Of a stretch of 6,163 bases of DNA, positions 1-6,163 are shown piece after piece. The position numbers and the translations under genes were made by a program. Source of the stretch: Pseudomonadota bacterium (GTDB lineage: Bacteria; Pseudomonadota; Alphaproteobacteria; Ferrovibrionales; Ferrovibrionaceae); assembly GCA_021793055.1 (NCBI GenBank), contig JAJYTL010000204.1, forward strand, positions 1-6,163, in the 5' to 3' direction. Position 1 is the first letter of the stretch; every line of letters begins with the position of its first letter. A model generated the notes under the pieces. That model saw only the letters and a program-made list of their open reading frames with translations, did no database searches and was not told the origin of the DNA.

Positions 1-149
1 ACCGTAAAATCCTACTTGCAACGGGGCGGGCCATACGTTTTTTTTGAAGATCGCGGACATGCGGGTCGCTGAATTGCTGAATCACCAAACGGCGCCTCTG
101 CCATCGCTGCGCGCGAAATTCGCGTCTGAACCAAATGTCCGCTCCCGGC
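1..149. other. Upstream stretch without an identifiable gene
   Basis: No ORF with a believable start and coding character is visible on either strand. One + strand frame is open from base 1 to a TGA at 70-72 (23 codons, C-terminal residues FFEDRGHAGR). It could be the tail of a gene that begins before the window, but it is too short to identify. A run of eight T at 38-45 is the only AT-rich patch; no hairpin precedes it, so I do not call it a terminator. Two minus-strand frames run through this stretch into the riboswitch and look like GC-driven shadows. Confidence 0.5.
112..124. repeat. 13-nt palindrome, possible operator
   Basis: CGCGAA (112-117) and TTCGCG (119-124) are perfect inverted copies around a single central A. 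The one-base spacer is too tight for a good RNA hairpin of the full length, so a protein-binding half-site pair is the more natural reading. It lies about 60 bp upstream of the predicted -35 box. No known regulator consensus is recognised, and chance occurrence is possible in such GC-rich DNA. Confidence 0.25.
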
Positions 150-184
150 CAACCGGCCCGCGACTGCGGTCGGCAAGCCGGTTG
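150..184. repeat. Long inverted repeat overlapping the predicted -35 box
   Basis: CAACCGGC (150-157) is perfectly complementary to GCCGGTTG (177-184). Inside it, CCGC (158-161) and GCGG (166-169) form a second stem directly stacked on the first, with a GACT loop and a 7-nt bulge (170-176). The right arm overlaps the first bases of the predicted -35 element. Two readings are possible: an operator for a repressor or activator of the operon, or an RNA hairpin in a transcript reading in from upstream. No U-tract follows, so it is not a typical intrinsic terminator. Confidence 0.4.
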
Positions 185-209
185 CACCGCCGGGCCCTCC
201 TGGCATAGT
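182..209 (+). promoter_or_regulatory. Predicted sigma-70-type promoter of the cob operon
   Basis: TTGCAC (182-187) and CATAGT (204-209) are separated by 16 bp. The -10 box matches TATAAT at 4 of 6 positions; the -35 box keeps the important TTG. Transcription would start at about 216-218, which is where the first base pair of the riboswitch P1 helix begins (218). This positional fit is the main support, as the boxes alone are weak. No better promoter was seen between base 1 and the aptamer. Confidence 0.45.
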
Positions 210-215
210 CTGGCG

Positions 216-402
216 CCGCAACGGTTCCCCATTCGGGGGACGAGAGAGGGAACAAGGCAAGGCGGTTTCCGCCCAATCCTTGGCTGCCCCCGCAACTGTA
301 GGCGGGAAGCCCGCATCCGATCGCGCCACTGGCCGCCCTCGCGGCGCCGGGAAGGCCGGATGGCGGGCGTCCGACCCGCGAGCCAGGAGACCTGCCGTTG
401 CC
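216..402 (+). promoter_or_regulatory. Cobalamin riboswitch aptamer (AdoCbl, class I type)
   Basis: This RNA element binds adenosylcobalamin and represses downstream B12 synthesis genes. The conserved blocks occur in the right order: GGGAAC (248-253), GCTGCCCCCGCAACTGTA (283-300, read with its leading G), GCCACTGG (325-332), GGGAAGGC (349-356) and the B12 box AGCCAGGAGACCTGCC (381-396). Helices can be drawn: P1 218-224/395-401 (7 bp), P2 225-229/248-252, a P3-type hairpin 261-265/269-273 with the closing stem 253-257/278-282, CCCGC/GCGGG 289-293/302-306 around AACTGTAG, a peripheral hairpin 332-336/341-345, and GCGGG/CCCGC 363-367/375-379. The full peripheral arm between GCCACTGG and the B12 box is typical of the large adenosylcobalamin-binding class. 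It sits directly upstream of a cob operon, as expected. The identity is secure; the exact ends and ligand preference (adenosyl- versus hydroxo/methylcobalamin) are inferred. Confidence 0.95.
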
Positions 403-568
403 GAGGCCGACGCGAACCACGGACGGGGCGCCCGTGGAGCGAACCGGACGGGCCATGCCCGCCGGTCCCCTGCCGCGGTGGCGCTCGTAACGGTAACGCT
501 CCGGGGAGGGGGTGGACGGTGGCTGATTCCGTCGTTAGATCGAAAGTCCGCCGCGCGGCGGGGCCGTC
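403..568 (+). promoter_or_regulatory. Structured leader / riboswitch expression platform
   Basis: This leader of about 166 nt between the B12 box and the cobP start contains no ORF with coding character. It can fold into several GC hairpins: 417-422/432-437 (CCACGG/CCGTGG), 444-452/458-465 (8 bp with a bulged A448 and a CCATG loop), 515-519/529-533 (GACGG/CCGTC) and 548-552/557-561 next to the start codon. None is followed by a run of U, so an intrinsic terminator is not supported. Control of ribosome access or Rho-dependent termination is more likely. The first hairpin downstream of P1 is in the place where class I cobalamin riboswitches carry the P13/L13 partner of the L5 kissing loop, but I could not identify convincing loop-loop complementarity. 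Confidence 0.6.
548..561 (+). promoter_or_regulatory. Candidate Shine-Dalgarno-sequestering hairpin of cobP
   Basis: The 14 bases CCGCCGCGCGGCGG are a perfect palindrome that can fold as CCGCC (548-552), a GCGC loop and GGCGG (557-561). The 3' arm overlaps the GGCGGGG (557-563) that is the only ribosome-binding-like sequence upstream of the cobP ATG at 569 (5 nt spacing from 563). An alternative pairing, GGTGGAC (511-517) with GTCCGCC (546-552), contains one G-U pair and would take away the 5' arm and free the site. This makes a plausible on/off pair, but it is derived only from complementarity. Confidence 0.4.
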
Positions 569-1107
569 ATGCTGGCGCCGGTGACGCTGGTGCTCGGCGG
601 CGCGCGCTCGGGCAAGAGCCGCCATGCCGAGGCGATGGTCGAAAGCCAGCCCGGCCCCTGCATCTATATCGCGACGGCCGAGGCCCGCGACGCCGAGATG
701 GCGGCCCGCATCCGCCATCATCAGGCACGGCGCGGCCCGCGCTGGCTGACGGTGGAGGAACCGCTCGATCTCGCCCCCCGGCTCGAGGCGGTGGCCGGCG
801 TGGGCCGCGCCGTGCTGGTCGAATGCCTCACCCTTTGGCTCACCAACCTGATGGAAGCCGACCGCGACATCGAGGCGGAAAGCGCGCGGCTCCTCGCCGC
901 GCTCGATCGGCTCAAGGGCCCGGTGGTGCTGGTGGCGAACGAGGTCGGGCTCGGCGTCGTGCCGGACAACGCCTTGGCGCGCCGCTTTCTCGACCATGCC
1001 GGGCGGCTCAACCAGGCGCTCGCCGCCCGCGCCGAGGCGGTGGTCTTCATGACCGCCGGCATTCCGGTGCCGGTCAAGTTCCCGAAACCCGAGGCCACGG
1101 AAACCCG

Positions 1108-1111
<4 letters not shown>
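569..1111 (+). CDS. cobP: Bifunctional adenosylcobinamide kinase / adenosylcobinamide-phosphate guanylyltransferase
   Basis: CobP (CobU in enterics) phosphorylates adenosylcobinamide and then transfers GMP from GTP, giving adenosyl-GDP-cobinamide for attachment of the lower ligand; it is cytoplasmic. The 180-residue length fits the family. Visible motifs are the P-loop GGARSGKS (10-17), YIATAEARD (33-41), RIRHH (47-51) whose first His (H50) aligns with the guanylylated His46 of Salmonella CobU, VECLTLWLTN (84-93), and NEVGLGVVPDN (124-134) followed by the conserved RRFLDHAGRLNQ segment. The ATG at 569 gives the usual few residues before the P-loop strand. GTG at 581 (V5) is a possible alternative, but the GGGG at 560-563 fits the ATG. 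It is the first gene after the riboswitch and its stop overlaps the cobW start (ATGA), which implies translational coupling. Nothing is truncated or missing. Confidence 0.96.
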
Positions 1112-2133
<1,022 letters not shown>

Positions 2134-2146
2134 TCCGGGCCGCGCC

Positions 2147-5100
2147 ATGCATCTCCTCGCGACATCGCCCGAGCTTTTGACGGAAGGCGAGGCCGTCGTC
2201 GATCTCGGGCAAAGCGCGGGCGACATCGTGTTCCTCTCCGCCGCCGACAGCGAGCTTGCCTGGGCGGCCGAGGCCCGGGCCAAGCTCGGCGCGGATTTCC
2301 CCTCGCTCCGCCTCGCCAACCTGATGCGGCTCGGGCATCCACTCTCGGTCGATCTTTATGTCGAGAACACCCTGGCGACGGCACGGTTGATCGTGGTGCG
2401 GATTTTGGGCGGGATTTCCTATTGGCCCTATGGCATCGAGCGCCTGACGGCGCTGTGCCGCGCGCGCGGCATCGGGCTCGCGGTGCTGCCGGGCGATGAC
2501 CGGCCGGACCCGGCGCTCGACGGCGTCTCGACCCTCGATGGCAAAACCTGCGCCCGTCTCCACCGCTATTGCCGCTTCGGCGGCATCGATAACGGGGTTC
2601 ATTTCCTCCGCCACGCCGCTGCCCTGATCGGCGCGGACCGCGGCCCCTGGGCGGAGCCGAAACCGGCGCTTCCCGCCGGGCTTTATTGGCCGGGCCTCGG
2701 CCAGCCCGACCTCGCCACCATCCGCGCCCACTGGCAGCCCACGCGCCCGCTTGCCGCCATCGTCTTCTATCGCGCGCTGATCCAGGGCGCCGGCACGGCG
2801 CCGGTGGACCGGCTAATCGCGGCCTTGGACGAAAAGGGCCTGAACGCGCTGCCGCTCTATGTCGCGAGCTTGAAGGATGCCGAGGCGGCGGCGTTGCTTG
2901 CCGCCGTCTTCGCCGAGGCGCGGCCCAAGATCGTGCTGAACGCAGTCGGCTTCGCGCTCTCCGTGCCGCAGGGGCCGCGCCGGGAAACCCCCTTCGACGC
3001 GCTCGACTGCCCGGTGTTGCAGGTGATCTTTTCCGGCGGCGCCGAGGCGGCGTGGCGACAGAGCGCGCGCGGCCTGATCCCGCGCGATCTGGCGATGAAC
3101 GTGGCGCTGCCGGAAGTCGACGGCCGGGTACTTTCGCGCGCGGTCTCGTTCAAGGCGGAGGCGCGCTTCGATGCCCTGACCGAATGCCCGATCCTGACCT
3201 ATGCCGCGGTCGCCGACCGCGTCGATTTCGTCGCCGCCCTGGCGGCGAATTGGGTCGCGCTCCGCCGCCGGCCGACGGGCCAGCGGCGCATCGCGCTGAT
3301 CCTCGCCAACTACCCGACACGCGACGGTCGCATCGGCAACGGCGTCGGCCTCGACACGCCGGAGGCGACGATCACGATCCTGCAGGCGCTCGCCGCGGCG
3401 GGCTACGACACCGGCGATGCGCCGACGACGTCCGCTGCCTTGATGCGGCGCCTCGGCCAAGGACCGACCAACCAGGCGCAGGGTCGCGCCGCGCGGGCGG
3501 GCGGCGCGCGCTATCCGCTCGCCGCCTACCGCATTTTCTTCGCTTCGCTGCCGGCGGCGGTGCGAGACGCGGTGACCGCACGCTGGGGCACGCCGGCGCA
3601 GGACCCCATGGTCGTGGGCGATGCCTTCCGCCTCGCGGCGCTCGAATTCGGCAATATCGTCGTCGGCATCCAGCCGGCGCGCGGCTACGACATCGATCCC
3701 TTGAAATCGCATCATGATCCGGCGCTGGTGCCGCCGCACGGCTATCTCGCCTTCTACGGCTGGCTGCGCCAGGCCTTCGCCGCCGACGCCATGGTCCATA
3801 TCGGCAAGCACGGCAATCTGGAATGGCTGCCGGGCAAGGCGGTGGCGCTGGCCGCCGATTGCTTTCCCGAGGCCGCCTTCGGCCCCCTGCCCCATCTCTA
3901 TCCCTTCATCGTCAACGATCCGGGCGAAGGCACGCAAGCGAAGCGGCGCGCGCAGGCGGTCATCATCGACCACCTGACGCCGCCTTTGACCCGCGCCGAG
4001 AGCTACGGCCCCCTGGCCGAGCTGGAGCGCCTGGTCGACGAATATTTCGCCGCCGCCGGCAACGACCCCCGCCGCTTGCCGATCCTGAGCCGCGAGATTC
4101 TGGCGCTGGCGCGGCGCACCGGCCTTGCCGCCGATTGCGGCATCGGGGCCGAGGAGGACGAGCCCGCCGCGCTCGCCAAGCTCGACACCTATCTCTGCGA
4201 GTTGAAGGAGCTGCAGATCCGGGACGGCCTGCACGTCTTCGGCCGCGCGCCGGAAGGCGCCCGTCTCGACCAGCTTCTGGTCGCCTTGACGCGGCTGCCG
4301 CGGGGCACCGGCCAGGGCAAGGACGCCTCGCTGATCCGCGCCTTGGCCGCCGATCTCGCGCTCGGCGATTTCGATCCGCTGGATTGCGACTTGGGCCAGG
4401 CCTGGACCGGCCCCAAGCCCGCGGTCCTACGGGAAGGCCCGCCGTGGCGGAGCTTCGGCGACACCATCGAGCGGCTGGAGACACTGGCGAGCCGCTTGGT
4501 TTCCGGCGCGGAAGCGCCCGATCCCACATGGGCGCGAAGCCTTGCCGTGCTCGGCGAAATCGCGACCCGCATCCGCTCGGCGGTGGCGGCTTCGGGGCCG
4601 AGCGAGATCGCCAATCTGCTGCGCGGCCTCGACGGACGCTTCGTGCCGCCGGGACCATCCGGCGCGCCGACGCGGGGCCGGCCCGAGGTGCTGCCGACCG
4701 GACGCAACTTCTATTCCGTCGATACCCGCGCGGTGCCGACCCCGGCCGCCTGGACGGTGGCATGGAAATCCGCCGCCCTGCTGCTCGAGCGCCATCGCCA
4801 GGAGCATGGCGAATGGCCGCAGACCCTGGGCTTGAGCGCCTGGGGCACCGCCAACATGCGCACCGGCGGCGAGGACATCGCGGAAGCCCTGGCGCTGATC
4901 GGCGCGCGGCCGACCTGGGAGCCGACGTCCGGCCGCGTCGCCGGTTTCGAGGTGTTGCCGCTCTCGCTCCTCGACCGGCCGCGGATCGACGTCACGCTGC
5001 GCATCTCGGGCTTTTTCCGCGACGCCTTCCCGCGCCAGATCGAGCTGTTCGACGCCGCCGTCGCGGCGGTCGCGGCCCGGACCGACGAACCGGCGGCGAT

Positions 5101-5902
5101 GAACCCCTTGGCCGCCCGCGTCGCCGCCGAGACACAAGCGCTGATCGCCGGCGGCATCGCACCCGAAACCGCGGCGCGGCGCGCGCGCTATCGTATTTTC
5201 GGCTCGAAGCCCGGCGCCTATGGCGCCGGCCTGCAGGCGCTGATCGACAACGGCGCCTGGAAGACGGAGCGCGATCTGGCGGCGGCCTATCTCGCCTGGG
5301 GCGGCTATGCCTATGGCGCCGACGGCGAAGGCGCGGCGGAACACGAAACCTTCGCGACCCGCCTCGCCGGCATCCAGGCGATCGCCCAAAACCAGGACAA
5401 CCGCGAGCACGATCTGCTCGATTCCGACGATTACTATCAGTTCGAGGGCGGCCTCGCGGTCGCGGTGCGCCATCTTTCCGGCGCCCAGCCCGCGCTCTAT
5501 CACAACGACCATTCGCGGCCCGAGAGCCCGAAGATCCGCAGCCTGCGCGAGGAGGTTGCCCGCATCGTCCGCGCCCGCGTCGTCAACCCGAAATGGATCG
5601 CCGGCGTCATGCGCCACGGCTACAAGGGCGCCTTCGAGATGGCGGCGACGGTGGATTACCTCTTCGCCTTCCAGGCCACGGCCCGCGTCGTCGCCGACCA
5701 TCATTTCGACGCCCTTTTCGACGCCTATCTCGGCGACGCCGAGGTGGCCGGGTTTCTCGAACGCAACAACCCGGCGGCGAAGCGCGAAATCGCCGCGCGG
5801 CTTCTGGAGGCCATCGAACGGGGCCTATGGAAGCCGCAATCGAACAGCGCCCACGCGGCGCTTCGCCCCCTGGCCGAATCGACGCGCGAGGATTCCCGAT
5901 GA
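2147..5902 (+). CDS. cobN: Cobaltochelatase large subunit CobN (aerobic pathway)
   Basis: CobN is the large, substrate-binding subunit of the ATP-dependent CobNST cobaltochelatase, which inserts Co2+ into hydrogenobyrinic acid a,c-diamide in the aerobic B12 pathway. It is homologous to the magnesium chelatase H subunit. The 1251 residues match a full-length CobN. The N-terminus MHLLATSPE with DLGQSAGDIVFLSAADSEL is typical of the family and fixes the start. Further conserved blocks are ILANYPTRDGRIGNGVGLDTP (385-405), HIGKHGNLEWLPGK (551-564), FGSKPGAYG (1018-1026) and DLLDSDDYYQF (1089-1099); the single CobN/BchH-type domain fills most of the protein. No membrane segment or signal peptide is seen. 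It begins 13 nt after cobW behind only a weak GGG (2137-2139), which suggests reinitiation by ribosomes leaving cobW. Its stop overlaps the cobO start. The AAA+ and VWA partners CobS and CobT are not in the window. Cobalt rather than magnesium specificity is inferred from the cob neighbours and close sequence character. Confidence 0.97.
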   Translation: MHLLATSPELLTEGEAVVDLGQSAGDIVFLSAADSELAWAAEARAKLGADFPSLRLANLMRLGHPLSVDLYVENTLATARLIVVRILGGISYWPYGIERLTALCRARGIGLAVLPGDDRPDPALDGVSTLDGKTCARLHRYCRFGGIDNGVHFLRHAAALIGADRGPWAEPKPALPAGLYWPGLGQPDLATIRAHWQPTRPLAAIVFYRALIQGAGTAPVDRLIAALDEKGLNALPLYVASLKDAEAAALLAAVFAEARPKIVLNAVGFALSVPQGPRRETPFDALDCPVLQVIFSGGAEAAWRQSARGLIPRDLAMNVALPEVDGRVLSRAVSFKAEARFDALTECPILTYAAVADRVDFVAALAANWVALRRRPTGQRRIALILANYPTRDGRIGNGVGLDTPEATITILQALAAAGYDTGDAPTTSAALMRRLGQGPTNQAQGRAARAGGARYPLAAYRIFFASLPAAVRDAVTARWGTPAQDPMVVGDAFRLAALEFGNIVVGIQPARGYDIDPLKSHHDPALVPPHGYLAFYGWLRQAFAADAMVHIGKHGNLEWLPGKAVALAADCFPEAAFGPLPHLYPFIVNDPGEGTQAKRRAQAVIIDHLTPPLTRAESYGPLAELERLVDEYFAAAGNDPRRLPILSREILALARRTGLAADCGIGAEEDEPAALAKLDTYLCELKELQIRDGLHVFGRAPEGARLDQLLVALTRLPRGTGQGKDASLIRALAADLALGDFDPLDCDLGQAWTGPKPAVLREGPPWRSFGDTIERLETLASRLVSGAEAPDPTWARSLAVLGEIATRIRSAVAASGPSEIANLLRGLDGRFVPPGPSGAPTRGRPEVLPTGRNFYSVDTRAVPTPAAWTVAWKSAALLLERHRQEHGEWPQTLGLSAWGTANMRTGGEDIAEALALIGARPTWEPTSGRVAGFEVLPLSLLDRPRIDVTLRISGFFRDAFPRQIELFDAAVAAVAARTDEPAAMNPLAARVAAETQALIAGGIAPETAARRARYRIFGSKPGAYGAGLQALIDNGAWKTERDLAAAYLAWGGYAYGADGEGAAEHETFATRLAGIQAIAQNQDNREHDLLDSDDYYQFEGGLAVAVRHLSGAQPALYHNDHSRPESPKIRSLREEVARIVRARVVNPKWIAGVMRHGYKGAFEMAATVDYLFAFQATARVVADHHFDALFDAYLGDAEVAGFLERNNPAAKREIAARLLEAIERGLWKPQSNSAHAALRPLAESTREDSR
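5888..5892 (+). promoter_or_regulatory. Ribosome binding site of cobO
   Basis: GAGGA lies inside the last codons of cobN, 6 nt before the cobO ATG at 5899. It is the clearest Shine-Dalgarno sequence in the window and supports ATG 5899 as the start. cobO can thus be initiated both independently and by coupling through the ATGA overlap. Confidence 0.65.
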
Positions 5903-6163
5903 CCGCGACCCCTGACAACGCCCGCGACGCCGAGGAGATCAACCGCCGCGCCAACGAAAAGGCGCGCAAGCGCAAGGCCGCGCGCGATCGCATGCTGGCC
6001 ACCAAGACGATCGAGAAAGGCCTGCTCATCGTCCACACCGGCACCGGCAAGGGCAAGACCACGGCGGCGATCGGCCTCATCGCGCGCGCCATCGGCCAGG
6101 GCTTGCGCGTCGGCATGGTGCAATTCGTCAAGGGCCGCTGGGAGACCGGCGAGCGGCCAGATC
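5899..6163 (+). CDS. cobO: Cob(I)yrinic acid a,c-diamide adenosyltransferase (CobA/CobO family), 3'-truncated by the window
   Basis: CobO transfers the 5'-deoxyadenosyl group of ATP to the reduced Co(I) of the corrinoid, forming the carbon-cobalt bond of adenosylcobalamin; it is cytoplasmic. Only the first 88 codons are present; a complete protein is about 200 residues. The visible part has the CobO-type N-terminal extension, a Lys/Arg-rich helix (about 12-36), then ATKTIEKGLLIVHTGTGKGK (34-53). It contains the atypical P-loop GTGKGKTT (48-55) that this family uses for ATP, and continues into RVGMVQFVKG, the next conserved strand. The ATG overlaps the cobN stop (ATGA) and has GAGGA 6 nt upstream. 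The assignment is secure on motifs and operon position; nothing can be said of the C-terminal half. Confidence 0.93.
   Translation, partial: MTATPDNARDAEEINRRANEKARKRKAARDRMLATKTIEKGLLIVHTGTGKGKTTAAIGLIARAIGQGLRVGMVQFVKGRWETGERPD

Noticed and set aside
21..45. Intrinsic terminator ending in the T8 run at 38-45
   Set aside because: The bases before the T-run (GGGGCGGGCCATACG) contain no inverted repeat able to form a stem adjacent to the tract.
12..456. Minus-strand ORFs over the leader, and a + strand ORF at 135-584
   Set aside because: They cross the conserved riboswitch, are rich in Arg, Gly and Pro, and lack any family signature.
444..475. Rho-independent terminator of the riboswitch at the 444-465 hairpin
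   Set aside because: The hairpin is strong, but it is followed by TCCCCTGCCG rather than a U-rich stretch.
487..498. Tandem GTAACG repeat (two copies) in the leader
   Set aside because: Two 6-nt copies are too few to call a repeat element or iteron, and no function could be tied to them.
280..1107. In-frame N-terminal extension of CobW by 276 residues, starting at an ATG within the riboswitch
   Set aside because: The extension runs through the aptamer and out of frame across cobP, is Arg/Gly/Ala-rich low-complexity translation, and would put the P-loop near residue 288. ATG 1108 gives a normal CobW and overlaps the cobP stop.
2813..4234. 473-residue minus-strand ORF, and others opposite cobN (for example 4427-5704)
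   Set aside because: They are shadows of the conserved cobN frame caused by GC-rich third positions. No motifs or plausible initiation context are seen.

Overview
The window is the 5' part of an aerobic-type cobalamin (vitamin B12) biosynthesis operon on the + strand, with very high GC (estimated by eye at about 70%). Gene content and order (cobP-cobW-cobN-cobO behind a cobalamin riboswitch) match the canonical alphaproteobacterial arrangement, known for example from Rhizobiales and Rhodospirillales. A GC-rich alphaproteobacterium is therefore the best guess; this rests on gene order and protein character, not on a phylogenetic marker.

Layout. Positions 1-217 hold no convincing gene. They contain two inverted repeats and a weak sigma-70-like promoter (182-209), whose expected start point lies at the first base pair of the riboswitch. 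Positions 216-402 are a cobalamin riboswitch aptamer with nearly all the conserved sequence blocks, including the B12 box. Positions 403-568 are a long structured leader with several GC hairpins and no U-tract. The last hairpin covers the only Shine-Dalgarno-like sequence of the first gene, so control of translation is more likely than intrinsic termination. Then follow cobP (569-1111), cobW (1108-2133), cobN (2147-5902) and the first 88 codons of cobO (5899 to the window end). The cobP/cobW and cobN/cobO junctions are ATGA overlaps and cobW/cobN are 13 nt apart, so the four genes almost certainly form one transcription unit.

How the genes work together. CobN is the large subunit of the ATP-dependent, oxygen-tolerant cobaltochelatase, which inserts Co2+ into hydrogenobyrinic acid a,c-diamide; its partners CobS and CobT are not in this window. 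CobW is a COG0523 GTPase with metal-binding motifs, presumed to deliver cobalt. CobO adenosylates the reduced corrinoid. CobP later phosphorylates adenosylcobinamide and activates it with GTP for nucleotide-loop assembly. The riboswitch would switch the whole operon off when adenosylcobalamin is plentiful.

I see no mobile element, CRISPR array, tRNA or rRNA, frameshift or unknown protein. The window is a well-preserved, ordinary B12 operon. The parts worth a second look are non-coding: the promoter/operator region, the expression platform, and a GNRA-capped hairpin at the cobW-cobN junction.
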